A DNA stretch of 64,000 bases from Cylindrodendrum hubeiense. Taxonomy: Eukaryota; Ascomycota; Sordariomycetes; Hypocreales; Nectriaceae. Below, piece by piece: positions 42,192 through 53,687 of this stretch. How positions within the stretch are numbered: position 1 is the first letter of the stretch; each line of letters starts with the position of its first letter. The notes under the pieces were generated by a model. It was not told where the DNA came from, searched no databases, and saw only the letters and a list, made by a program, of their open reading frames with translations. A program made the translations under genes and the position numbers. The stretch is taken from contig JAANBB010000010.1 in assembly GCA_014621425.1 (NCBI GenBank), forward strand, positions 248,001 through 312,000, in the 5' to 3' direction.

Positions 42192-44732
42192 ATGTTCACT
42201 GAAATGGCAGACATCAGTCAACGCTCAGACGGGAATCCCGAAATACCCTCTCCACTCCCACAATCCGTTGGATATGGAGTGGTCGTTGCCGCTGGGCTCG
42301 CCTTTGCCTTTGGTCGGTTATTCCTCGCTATTTGACTTTGAGTACCGGCTAACGAAGAGGGTGCAGGCATGATTGGTGTGACGACCATCTTGAAGAAGAC
42401 TCTTCACGAGGACAACTCGAAGGCTGAGACGTACGCCGCCTAGCTATGCTGCACCATTTCCTGCGATTCTGATTGAGTAAACAGATTCATGGTTGCCAAC
42501 CGGAGTGTCCGGACCGGCCTTGTCGCGTCAGCTGTTGTATCGGTCCGTCAAATCTACTCTTATCAGTGATATTGCGAGAGCTGATAATGGAATAGTCATG
42601 GCTATGGAGCACAGCGCTGCTGAGTTGCGTGTTAGTTACCTATGCTTACGGAATCAGTGGCGCGTTTTGGTACGGTGCAGGCTGCTCGACCATCATCGTC
42701 TTCTTTGCGTACCTGGGAGTCGTTTGCAAAAGTCGCATCCCTGAGGCGCACACGATCTTGGAAGTCATCAGAATTCGCTATGGTAAGCATCATCTTGTTC
42801 TCAGATATCCATTTTACACTAACCAGTTCCTAAGGAAACGTCGCGCACCTAAGCTTCACCTTCTTGGCCGTCATCAACAATCTCCTCAATACCATCAACA
42901 TGATTCTAGGTGCATCTGCTACCATCTCATTTCTGTATGTTGGACCTCGGATGAGCCACTTTGGGCCGTGACCTTTACTAATAACAATCACGCAACAGAA
43001 CTGGAATACACATCATGGCGTCCACCTTCCTGCTGCCGCTCGGTGTCGTCCTCTACACGCTTGTGGGAGGCATCAAAGCCACGTAAGTCATCACGAAACC
43101 GCAAGCTCACAGTGTCTAACATTATATCAACATAAGATTCCTAACAGACTACATACACACTTTCATCATACTCATCTTGTGTTGTTGGCTGACAATCAAG
43201 GTTTTGGTCTCTGAGCACGTCGGCTCTATTGGTGGGCTCTACGATTTGGTAGTCGCGGCAGAAGAACGGCACTACATTGATGGCAACTACGGCGGGTCTC
43301 TTCTAACAATGACGTCGCAGCAGGGTATTTTCTTTGCCATCATTCTTCTTGCTTCCAACTTTGGGGCGGTGGTTGTGAGTCGAGCCTTTGTAAAAATGAG
43401 AGGCGGATACTGACGTTAAGCAGATGGACACGGGGTACTTCCTCAAAGCTTTCGCAGCATCTCCAAGTGCGGTTGTCCCCGGATATGTCGTCGGAGGCAT
43501 CGCGTACTTTAGCGTACCTTGGTGCCTTGGTACGATAGTGGGAATGGCTTCGTTAGGGCTCGAGGCCTTGCCTATATTCCCCACTTATCCGAGGGTAAGA
43601 ATTCTCCCCGTGCTCGCTTTTCGAGGCTGAGTTTGTCCGCTAACATATATCATCGCAGCTGATGACGAGTGCCGAAGTCACCAATGGGCTTGCTCTGCCA
43701 TATGTCGCGGTTGCTGTGGCAGGTAAAGGAGGTGCGGTTGCCGTTCTGCTCATGACATTTATGGCTGTGACGTCTACCTTGTCGGCACAAATCATGGCGG
43801 TCTCTTCAATCTTGACTTTCGACATCTACAGGGTATATTTCAACAAACATGCTGGGAACAAAGAGGTGATCCGATGGGGCCACTTTGGTGTTGTTATTTT
43901 CGGTGTGGTCGCGGCTGCATTCACGGCAATGTTCCATTATATTGGAATCGACATGGGCTGGACGCTTTACATGTTAGGTGAGTGGGCACTGCCTTTTATC
44001 CTAGGTGTAAGCTAACTTTGAACATTAGGTGTTGTCACATGCCCTGGAGTTATCCCGCTCATTTTTACCATCATCTGGCGCAAACAGAGTAAGATAGCAG
44101 TCATCGCTTCTGCCTTTCTTGGCTTGGCCACAGGCCTAGGTGTTTGGCTTGGCAGTGCATACGCATTTTCTGGAGAGGTATCAGTCTCATCCACTGGTGG
44201 GACTTTGCCCTGCATGTATGGAACGGTGGCTTCACTTTTCAGTCCCTTACTCTACACCATCATTATATCTTTGATAAAGCCTGACAACTACGACTGGAAT
44301 GACTTCAAAGGGGAAAAGCTTGCCATAGACTCGGAGGACACCGACGAGCCGCCGCGTTCCACCCAGGATGATAAATCAGCCAGCAGCACTACTGTAGAGG
44401 CAGTAAATGACGACACACATCGTCGCTGGGCGAGATATGCACTGTACTGGGCAGTTGCGACATTCCTTGGTCACTGGGTACTATGGCCACTGCCCATGTA
44501 CGCGGCAAAGTACATATTCAGCCGAGAGGTGAGTTCTAATCTATTTCCTCAACACCCATGCTTCAGATCAGGGACTGACAATTCTGCTTCCCAGTTCTTT
44601 ACAGCTTGGACGGTGGTCTCTCTTATCTGGCTATTTTGGACGGTTCTTGCGGTCGGATTCTACCCAATTTGGGATGGTCGCCAGCAGATCTTGTTAGTTT
44701 TACGCAATCTGTGGAAACTTGTGCATGCATAG
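42192..44732 (+). CDS. Sodium:solute symporter family transporter, DUR3-type (urea/polyamine)
   Basis: Eleven exons: 42192-42312, 42367-42430, 42485-42542, 42596-42782, 42835-42934, 42999-43082, 43137-43374, 43424-43594, 43659-43977, 44029-44528, 44595-44732. The frame closes to 659 residues, close to fungal DUR3. Family markers: GYGVVVAAGLAFAFG first helix, FMVANRSVRTGLVASAVVS, SWLWSTALLS, YGISGAFWYGAG, and ALPYVAVAVAGKGGAVAVLLMTFMAVTSTLSAQ. About 15 membrane helices are expected. DUR3 imports urea and also polyamines. The last intron (72 nt) is a multiple of three and free of stops. Next to a copper amine oxidase, an amine or polyamine substrate is more likely than urea (inference). Confidence 0.93.
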
Positions 44733-45749
44733 TCACATGCCCTGAAATCGACGGTGAATCTACACCATGTCTTTCAAATAGCACCTCATTTTCTTCTACA
44801 AATCCATGAGTTTATTTTGTCTGTCTCTGTTGATTGGCTTATGTAAAGGTCTAATTCTGGTGGCGGCTTCGCCTCCTTGGAACTGGAAATATCACATGAT
44901 GGCTGAGATGGCATGGCTTCATACTACTGCGCCCTAATTGACCGCTTCACCTTTTTCCATCCCTGGACGCTTTCATAATTTCATGATTTCTTTCTTCGTC
45001 TTTTTGACCATCACCTTCACCACACTAACGTGTCCAGTAGTGCTTCAGGCCCTAAAAGTGGAGTGGTCGAAAACAGTCACAAACATTCAAGATGTCTTTC
45101 GCGGTCGTCCACGACGCCTTCTTTCCCAGCTCAAGCCAGCTGGGAAAAATAGAAAAAAGAGACTTTGAGGCCATCGTTTCGACCTGTACGGAGAATCTAG
45201 TTGGTAAACTTGAAGTGTTGAAGAGATGCGCCTGTGTACTAAATTTACGTAGTACGTCACGTTGGGCGAGAGCGGGTCAAAACAGCTACTTTCAGCGCTT
45301 GGCCAAGAGCTGGAGATTGGAGCGAATGGGCCCGGGGACCTGAACTGTCCATACACAGTCGATCACTGGCTTACGGGGACCAGTTTAGGGGCGCAATTGG
45401 GGCGCATTTCGGGGACCCATTTCACGGACCTAGCTCGCGCCTTACGAGCCCTGTATCCCTGCATGAGCACGAGGCAAATTTAGACTTGAAACAGGCTGAC
45501 GGCCACGCTTCGATTTGATTGCTGACGTCTCGGCGCTTGTTTAAATGGCAGGCCGCCCGCTCTCAAATCCGTCTCTCCGATTGCGCATTAGAATCGAACT
45601 ACGCATCTTTCCATCGCTCCATCTTCAGCCACTTCGCTCCCAGCCGACGATCGCACATTACACCGGCTCCATTCACCGGTCACAACGCTCCATTGCACGC
45701 ACGACAGGTCTCTAGACCCCGCGCACACACACACTCATCCTTTGCGACA
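44733..45749. other. Intergenic interval
   Basis: No gene can be supported. The plus-strand frame 44938-45168 has a hydrophobic start but no recognisable pattern. The segment 45340-45450 repeats GGGACC/GGGGAC. The last part is the promoter of the small membrane-protein gene. Confidence 0.45.
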
Positions 45750-46172
45750 ATGGCCCACGATGGCAAGCAAGACGAGAGCTATCATCAGCTCATTGACCAA
45801 CCAGACCGCAGTACATACAACAGTATGACACCGCTCCTTCTCTTCTTCTTGTCGTCGTGCACATTCTAACCTGCTCCCGACATAGACCAGTATAACGACA
45901 GCCATCTCGAGAGCGCAACAACAGCCCCGGCCAGGCCAAGGCCAGTCATCAAGACCCGCGATATAGTCTCCCTCGTCTTTATCATCATTATGCAGCTATC
46001 CTACATCGCCATAATCATCATGATATTGAGGAAATGGGATGGGTGGGACAAAGAAACAACTAGCAATAAGATCTGGCTGATCGGAGGGTCCATAGTCCTC
46101 GTGCTTAGTACGTCATTCGAGGTTCGGTTCTTCTTAATATGGCGTAAGATTCGGCAGGGCGTTCGGGCGTAA
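45750..46172 (+). CDS. Small two-pass membrane protein, function unknown
   Basis: Exons 45750-45822 and 45886-46172 close to 119 residues. The polar N-terminus (MAHDGKQDESYHQLIDQ) precedes two hydrophobic helices: DIVSLVFIIIMQLSYIAIII and an IWLIGGSIVLVLSTSFEV segment. A basic tail RKIRQGVRA follows. The helices are separated by a short polar loop (RKWDGWDKETTSN). I do not recognise a family. The good splice sites, frame closure and membrane pattern support a real gene. Confidence 0.75.
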
Positions 46173-49100
46173 CAAGGCGGGTGAAATCCGCAGGAATTTG
46201 GGAATTTCGACAAGCCCAGCGGAAAGTGGTTAGTCTCGGAGTTTGATGGCGGTTTGCCCAAATGAGGCGATGTTTGAACTAAATCTGAAATACAAGAAAG
46301 AACATCATTCCTTATGACAACTGCATTGGGGATATCTAGCCTTAACTGGTGAATATATGTTGACTAAACTCGGGTGCGGGATTGCCTGCTTTTCCCCAGA
46401 AAAGCCCGTCCACCTCTTGCTGGTCAATTACACGCGCCACTTCATCATTTTGAAGTTTGAATAGGGTAGCGTGTATATTGTATCACGAAGTCAGTATATT
46501 ATTTAGCTACAAATTAATAGTCAAATCACTAGTATTCTTAACATATATTTATAAATTAAAAAACGACTAATACACGCAGAGAGGTAGGGCAGAAATGGCT
46601 TCATAAGAGATTGTGCTACCCTGTAACAGTAATTATTCAACAGTAAAGAAAGAATTGGAAAGCTGAGGACGAGGAACGTGAAACCATTTGCTAATCTACA
46701 GGGGGTTCATATATATACAAGGAACGAAATATGATTATATGTAAAGCAGACAACTGAGCAAGGCCCGACAAATGTATCACCAAAAAGAAAACAGAACATG
46801 TTGCGTGGTGGGAGAGTGCAAGGGATTCTAGAAAGTCTTACTAAGCACTTGGAAAGGTCAAAGGGATGGTGAATGTGTGGTGGCCATGTGTCCATAATGT
46901 TCAGGTAAGACTGGCTCCGGCAGATGCAAATCTCTGGAGGTATATTGGAACATACGGCAATTGGCTTTTGGGATTGGTTTCTTCAATACTTTGGCGACGT
47001 ATTCTGCTTGAAAATGGCGTACGGTGCTGGGGAACCCAACTAACGCCCTTTGCACTAACCCGACGAGCTGGAGCGCATCCAATCCCCTTGTGCTAAGGTC
47101 AGCAAGTCACGGAGCTGAATTCTCTTCTGCGTGAGGCGCCGATAAGGATGGGGTTGGCATACGTGTTTTAATATTTCCACAGTCGTTATAGGCTGGTGAT
47201 GCCTGCATAATGATTGCCCCAGCGGCTGACCGTCACACGCCCTCCTCTCCCAGGACAGAAAATTCAAAGGGTTCTTCAACAAATACTGCTAGTAGTGTCA
47301 AGCTTAGGTGCTGGAAAGTTATAGTCGAGCTCGGGAAAAGGCTTCTTGCTGTAAACTGAAACACAGATGGTAACCTGATTTTGTATACGGGTCTCAAGTG
47401 TACCTCAGACTCAGAAGTACCCTCACGTGTGATTTCTTAGCCAGAGAGTATCTTCTACACAGAGATGTGACGCAGAGTTACCTTCAGTCACAAATGAAAT
47501 ACGGAAAAGATGAAACTTGCACTTATATAGCCGTGACCCAGCCACCGTAAGCTGCACTTTAGTTGAGCGGTTGCTACGTGTCGGGATTGCGGGCTGAGCA
47601 ACTGGACGACCAATCGACATTAATACCATGCATTGGCGTGCTTGTGCGGGGGTCAGCTGAGACAGCGTAGCCTCCAATAAAAGAAGCAGAATTGGCCAAT
47701 CTTTCTTCGACGCTGACAAGTACTTATTGATCTTATCTCTTTGTTTTCTGTTTAGCCACTGAGGAGCGCGGCCTGTGTGAAATGGGGTTTGAGCCTTCGG
47801 AACCGCGCGTAAGCTGGTTAACTTTGCATACCTCAGGGCTGGCCTTGTAACAGCTGACCCCCCATGATCAGAACTGATGTATCACAGCTGTCCAGGATTG
47901 TCACATCGTAGCAGGCTGTTTTCCTGCAATGTGTCAGCTACACCCCTATTGACGATATGCAGGCGCACAATAGTCTCTTGAAGCTGAGTTCTGCCAAGCA
48001 AGCCACCCAATTCCAAGATGAGCACATTACGTCAAAATACGCTATGGATTTCACTCTGTGATTTGCGTCGATCCCTGCGATAATGATCAACCAACGCAGC
48101 CAACAAGCCAACTTTCTTCCATAAAACACGAAGAAAAACAGTTTCCCATCCGCAAAGTCCTCGCCATCACCTCAAGTTGTATGTCCTTGTATTTGAATAA
48201 TTCTTTTTACGCAATTTACTCATTGAATCTTGCTGGAGTCTGCCAAAGCTTTCTTACCGAAGGTAAATCAGGAACCAAAAGAATCGTCACTCGACCAGGC
48301 TATCGAACAGGCCCGCAACCGAAAGACTTACTACTAATTTGGAGATAATGGTGTCATTGCGACCGCAGGCGCGTCTAGGCGTTTACTGTAAATGACTCGG
48401 TATTTCCCCGTCGCCGAGGAGAAGGTGGGATTTGGCGTTGATTATCCGGACATGGACGAGCCCAACCTCGTAACCGAACGCATCAACACGCTTTTCTCGC
48501 GGGATACTAATCCTTCTTGTGACGGAGGGAACGATCCTACGAATTCACTCACACCCATGAGTCGGGAGAGCGAAATCTTCCATCTTTATTAATACCGTCT
48601 GACTTACTCGTTAGAGAACTTGGCTTTATAAACTTTCACAACAAGTTCAACGGAGATGAGTCAAACGACCCAAGCTACACATTAAGTGCGGATGGGGAAT
48701 CTATCATTCGAGAGCATAAAATCATTCGACTGTATGGAGCTAACCTAGAGCATGACGCTAATCAGAGTATGAAGTTATTCTAGAGAATGAAACTAATTCA
48801 GAGCATGAAATCAACGCAGAAAGTAAGAAACATATGACTATAGCCCTGTTCATATCCTCCTTCGATGGAAAGAGATCCATTAAGTTCGGGAAGGGTAACA
48901 AGATTTTATGGGACGAGCAGGCATCAAGAAATTCCAAAAGTCAAAAAGTCTCTCAAGGTCGCACTGGCCTACACACTCGAGCATTTCCCTCAAGGATTCC
49001 GCTTTAAATTCATTCTCCCTTTCTATGCAGTCTTTCACGCCTTCGAGCTTCGAAGGGCTCTCATGTCAGTCTCCGATCCTGGAGCATTAATACATAGTTA

Positions 49101-49181
49101 CCTACTTCTTTCCGACGACCGATGCTAGAGAACAGGCCTTACTGCCCTATAATTATACATAGACATCTATTTTAGACAATA
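46173..49181. other. Long gene-poor interval
   Basis: Three kilobases without a supportable gene. 46440-46700 is AT-rich. Plus-strand frames at 48392-48592 (ending EIFHLY) and 48865-49128 could be remnants of a dead gene, since the peptide VAEEKVGFGVDYPDMDEPN looks protein-like. I cannot name a family or join exons. Confidence 0.45.
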
Positions 49182-50072
49182 TTAAATCGAGTCGGGATAT
49201 ATGGACGCTTCTCTTAAACTCCGAGGTGCCTTGCAAACAAACAGATTCTTCCCTCTTGACAAATAGGCGACTCTATTGTCACAGTTTTCGCAATGTTGTT
49301 CTATATTGAAACACCATTTTGCAGCATAGGGGACAGCAACGCCGGGACCGGTGGCAACGAGTAAAAAAACTGCCTGCATACTAATCAGGTCAGTTGGGCA
49401 GCTCAGCTGAACCATGTCGAATTGACTTACTGTGTTAGGTGCGAAGGCTTCTTCTTTATTATAGTCCTGGCTCGTCTTTCGCAAAAGGGACAATCGATCC
49501 AATCAGGCTGATCTCCAAGCAGATGTAACGGCGTCACAGTCCGGGTGAATGGCTCCGCTGATGCCACAACCTCAAGACCGTCGTATATTTCAATGTCCTG
49601 CTTTGCCAGCTCAGGTGCGTCATTGTAGGTCACTTCCGGTAGGTTATATCCAGTCGCTGGATTCTCTAATCCAGCCGGCTCCGGGTCGTCCGAGACAACG
49701 ACTTCGGGAAAGCAGTCGTGATCGATTTTTCGTTCGCCGGGCCTGAGGGCACTCTAGTTGTCAGCGGTATGTCACGTAGTAGGTTGGTATCCACCACTCA
49801 CCGGCGATCAGATAAGCTTGCCGAGAAATAGCTTGGAGGTGAGTTGGGCCGATAAACAAGAGTCTCAGATCGTGACAATGGAGAGTTGGTCGCAGTAGAA
49901 ACCGCGGAGGCTGTGGATACGGATATCGTGGGACTCGAAGAGTCTGTCAATGGGGAAATGGTGCCGTCATGCGCAGGCCTTGGCATATATGCACTACAAT
50001 ATTAAGGCTGTGTCAGTTGATTTTGGGCAGTGACGAGGTTGATCCATGTTTCAAAGCTGACCTGGTATCCAT
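49182..50072 (-). CDS. LITAF-domain protein
   Basis: Exons 50072-50062, 49993-49802, 49751-49431 and 49380-49182 close to 240 residues. The first exon is only 11 nt. The N-terminal half is Ser/Thr/Pro-rich and disordered (SPTISVSTASAVSTATNSP). The C-terminal half is a LITAF zinc-ribbon: CPFC (about 155-158), SHLTH, a hydrophobic membrane-inserting segment (MQAVFLLVATGPGVAVPYAA), then HCENC (about 204-208). LITAF proteins sit on the cytosolic face of endosomal/lysosomal membranes. Exon 3 uses the second AG of a CTAGAG acceptor, as frame closure requires. Confidence 0.87.
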
Positions 50073-50637
50073 CTTGGACCGGTATTTCCTAGGCTGAGGT
50101 GGGCGGAGAGGTCAAATTCGAAAAAAAGAGGCGGAAGGTGATCTCTTGGGGTGGCTGCGTTAATAATGTCGTCTTTTCCGTATTCATCAAAGCTAAGAAC
50201 GAGCTTATCGAACTAAGATCAGGCTATTATTCACCAACTAATTTCGCTTTAAGTTTACAAGCGTTTACTTAATTCAGCAAAGAGACGCGTGGTTGCCATT
50301 GGGCGAAATGTCCCGAACCGATAACGAGAACGACAACGAGGCAGATGGAGCGGTGGACCGAGCAGATTGTGGATCCACCTGACTCGTAGTACATGTACTA
50401 GACTAGGGTTTAATAAGCAAGTGTTGGATATAAGCCGTACTAATATTGTAGTACGGGGGGGGGTCTCCATTTGTGTAATTGGCGCAGTCGGTAAATCCAA
50501 CAACAAGCTGCATCAATACATCTACTAGCTGGGTTCTCATACCTGCACAGCCCGCTGTATACTCACATCCAATACCTGGTTCTCATTAGATGCAACAACC
50601 AACTAAGCTATACCCATTTTAATACAGCTTTAACTGT
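50073..50637. other. Intergenic interval with the displaced 3' end of the next gene
   Basis: Promoter of the LITAF gene. At 50609-50637 lie codons for LTVKAVLKWV in the wrong frame, the lost end of the alcohol dehydrogenase. A G/C-run lies at 50455-50463. Confidence 0.6.
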
Positions 50638-51846
50638 TAAGCCCTTCTCGGTATCTGAAAACGCTGTCTTAAAATCCTCAACATTGTAGTATGTTATAAG
50701 CTCCTCCAAGGGGTACTTTCCATCAGCGTGCTGCTGGATCAGAAAGGGAATCATCTAGACAACTGGTAAGACTCAGAAGCTGCAGGACTGTGGAGTCTAT
50801 AGAAACAAACCTCTTTAGCGAGACTCTCGCCTTGGTGACAACCCACGTACTCACGGCCATTTATGAGATGAGCGAAGATGTTAACACTGGCGCGAACATC
50901 CGGGGCCGGAGCACCTACGCTACAGGCGCGACCGCGTGTGCCGAGGGCGTCAATCATGGTCTCCACGGCTTGCGGGTTGCCAGAGCAGTCAAGAGCGTAC
51001 TTGACACCGTTTGGTGGGCATAGGGCCTTGATGCGGTCGACGACATCCTTGTCCGATGCTAGGATGGTGTCGGTTGCGCCAAGCTTCTTGGCCAGCTCGA
51101 GGCGTGCAGGCACTATATCTACAGCGATTATTTGCCCAGCGCCGCGCAATCTGGAGGCCATGATGGCACTCATGCCCACCGAACCGACGCCGAAGATGGC
51201 TACGGAGGTACCGGGCTGGACGTTTAGTGTGTTCAAGATAGCGCCGGCGCCTGTCTGGAGGCCACAGCCAAGGGGGGCGAAGAGATCCAATGGTGTATCT
51301 GGCGGCACATTGACTAAGCTGGCGGCGCTGACGACGGCGTGCCGCGAGAAGGAGCTCTGCCCGAAGAAGTGGCCATGGAGGCCGCTGGTTCCATCGCTGG
51401 GCAGCTTTAGGGCGGACGTGCCGTCAGCTCGCGCACCTCCGAAGTTGAGCTGGAGCAAGGAATGGCAGTACGGCTCATGGTTATGGGCACACTCGTCGCA
51501 AGTTCCACAGTAGCAGTAGCTCAAGATGACTTTGTCACCCAGCTCGATGCCCTTGAGATCTGCTCCTTTGGCGATAACGACACCAGCGCCTGCAAGAAAG
51601 GCTTAGTATCCTTAAATCGGAGGCAGACATCGGCGTCAGGGTTGTGTGTCTACCTTCATGGCCAAGCACGATGGGCATTGGGGTGGGCAGCTTGCCCTGC
51701 ATACACAATAAGTCGGTATGGCAAACTCCAGTTGCGTGGATCTCAACAAGCGCTTCATCGGGCCTGAGCTCGCCAAGGATGATGGGTTCCAGAGCCACGG
51801 CCCCGTTCGGCTCACGCACCACGATGGCACTTGTTGTTCTCGACAT
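50638..51846 (-). CDS. Zinc alcohol dehydrogenase (aryl-alcohol type), C-terminus frameshifted
   Basis: Exons 51846-51654, 51589-50811 and 50754-50638 give 362 residues. Catalytic zinc Cys and His are in TGVCHTDLL and VLGHEG. The structural zinc loop is complete (CYCGTCDECAHNHEPYC). The NAD site is IFGVGSVGMSAIM with a following acidic residue (VDIV). The reading frame ends FSDTEKG-stop. Shifting by one base reads on as LTVKAVLKWV and a stop at 50609, the ending expected for the family. A single-base deletion near 50641 has thus removed about ten residues of the last strand. The enzyme may still fold, or may be damaged. Family members oxidise benzyl or aryl alcohols. Confidence 0.88.
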
Positions 51847-52442
51847 TCTGAATATTCAATTGCTACGCGCAGGGTCGGTCAAAGCTCTTGAGTTACGACT
51901 TGGGATTGTCTACTCTGAATTTATAACTAATCCGGAACACCGTACCCCGCACGCATAGACATGGGGTTCCCGCGGGCCTTCTCCAGACCCCTCTTCCTCC
52001 CCTTGCGCCCCAAACCTAGCCTCCGGACGCAGCAAACCCGGGGCTAGCTCAAGAAACAGAACTAGTCCAAAGGGGCACTCATCCTCCGTGCTGCCCGCTT
52101 TCCGACGTCCCAGTGAGCCGTGATCCGACCCGACTTCGTGGCCAACCGGGATCCGACTGTAATCCCCAGGAGCCATGTATCTTAACATGACGAACAGGTG
52201 GGGGGAGGAGGCTGAGGCTAGCTGAGCTTCAAGTGAGTCGGAGCGTTGGATAGCTGAGTGATTACATCGATACCGAGCATTCAAAGTTGAAAGAATTGGT
52301 CCTGTCTTCTTGGCAAGGGCTTCCTCCATGCAACGAGGATGGCTATCAAGTCTACAACGCTGGCCTTCTGCCACAAAAATTCTCCCTAGTTGGCCGTCAA
52401 GTAGAGCGGCTCGCTTGTAGTTTGAAGGGCACTTTCTTTGCT
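51847..52442. other. Intergenic interval
   Basis: Promoter of the alcohol dehydrogenase and 3' side of the esterase. The minus-strand frame 51910-52374 has no recognisable domain and is not called. Confidence 0.5.
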
Positions 52443-53687
52443 TTACTCAAGTCCGGACACTCCCACCGCCCTGTAAATCTCCTTGACGTACTCAATCGTC
52501 ATGCTAGACCCTAGTCCCACGGGGTACAGCTTATTCATGACGTACACAATTGTCATCTTCCTGTCCAAATCCATGATGGCGACCGACCCCCCAAGCCCGC
52601 TCCAGAAGCATATCCTTTCCTCAGGTAGCCAAGTAGGGACCACCCCTTCGCCCCTTATCCCGTATCCAATTCCAAATCGCACCGGCATGTTAGTTACCAG
52701 GTCTGTTCCATTCGACATCTGCCGAAAAATCAAGTCGACGGTTTCCGGCTTGAGGAGCCGTTTCCCGTCGACACAACCCCCAAGAGAAACCACCGAGAGA
52801 ATCTTTGCAATAGACCGTGCATTTCCATGGCCATTTGCGGCCCCCAGTTCGGCATTTCTCCACAAGGCGGTGTTGGCCATGTCGGGTGTGAACTCGGGGT
52901 ACCTGTTCACCCGTGCAGCGATGGAGTCGGAATCGGAAACAGAACCGTTGCTTGGGGTTGCGATCCAGGGAATGAGGTCAGAAACGCGGTGCAAGTCGGA
53001 TTCCACAACCCCAAGCTGGAAATCAGCACCAAGCGGTCCGGCCATTTCATCTCGAATGAAATCTTTCAGGGTCTTTCCTGTGACCTTGCGAATGACTTGA
53101 CCGATCAAAAACCCGTGGGTGAAGGAATGGTAACCAGATGCAGTTCCTGGAGTCCACCAGGGCGCCTGGGCCGCGAGCAGGGAGACTGCCTTGTCGAAGT
53201 TGCAGACGTCAGCCAGCGTGACTGGCTGCTCCCATCCTGGAACACCAGAGGTGTGAGAGATGATGTGCCTTATCTCAATATCTTGCTTCCCATTCGCAGC
53301 AAACTCAGGCCAATAGGTGGCCACTTTCTCGTAGGGGCTGATGATGTCTCTATCCATGAGGATGAGTGCAGCAAGGCTGGTGATGGTCTTGGTGGTAGAG
53401 AAGACGTTGACTATAGTGTCTCTCTCCCAGCTGCGGGTGCCACTTTCGTCCAAGTAACCTCCCCAGATGTCGACTACATTCTGGCCATCTATATTGACGA
53501 CGATTGAGGCGCCGACTTCACCCCCCTCAGAGATGTGTTTGCTCAACAAGTCGCGGAGGCCGCTGAAGCGTGGCTCGTGGGCCCCTTTGACAAGATGGTC
53601 CATGGTTGCGCAAGCAGCGGGAGTTGGAGAACCAAGTGAGACAATGGCGTAAAAGGATTGAAAGGCAACAAGGCGTTGGATCTTCAT
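52443..53687 (-). CDS. Beta-lactamase-fold esterase/transesterase (class C type)
   Basis: Single exon, 414 residues. The serine beta-lactamase/EstB-like motif S-x-x-K is STTK (residues 97-100) in IVNVFSTTKTITSLAAL. The Tyr of the second motif is in GYHSFTHGFLIGQV (Y186). A typical HIISHTSGVPGW segment lies between them. The N-terminal 25 residues are hydrophobic (FYAIVSLGSPTPAACA) and may be a signal peptide. Alternatively translation may start at Met29 (MDHLVKG), which would give a cytosolic enzyme. This family hydrolyses or transfers short acyl groups and includes LovD-like acyltransferases and many esterases. Beside dehydrogenases and a transporter it probably cleaves an ester. Confidence 0.88.
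   Translation of the reverse strand: MKIQRLVAFQSFYAIVSLGSPTPAACATMDHLVKGAHEPRFSGLRDLLSKHISEGGEVGASIVVNIDGQNVVDIWGGYLDESGTRSWERDTIVNVFSTTKTITSLAALILMDRDIISPYEKVATYWPEFAANGKQDIEIRHIISHTSGVPGWEQPVTLADVCNFDKAVSLLAAQAPWWTPGTASGYHSFTHGFLIGQVIRKVTGKTLKDFIRDEMAGPLGADFQLGVVESDLHRVSDLIPWIATPSNGSVSDSDSIAARVNRYPEFTPDMANTALWRNAELGAANGHGNARSIAKILSVVSLGGCVDGKRLLKPETVDLIFRQMSNGTDLVTNMPVRFGIGYGIRGEGVVPTWLPEERICFWSGLGGSVAIMDLDRKMTIVYVMNKLYPVGLGSSMTIEYVKEIYRAVGVSGLE

Noticed and set aside
50878..51513. 211-residue frame antisense to the alcohol dehydrogenase
   Set aside because: Shadow of GC-rich codons in a gene with complete zinc and NAD motifs.
52827..53507. 226-residue frame antisense to the esterase
   Set aside because: It mirrors the coding strand of a well-supported enzyme, and no domain is visible.
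52443..53687. Beta-lactamase-fold enzyme as a LovD-like partner of the PKS
   Set aside because: The fold matches, but it lies 50 kb from the PKS and within a different gene group. Nothing else links them.
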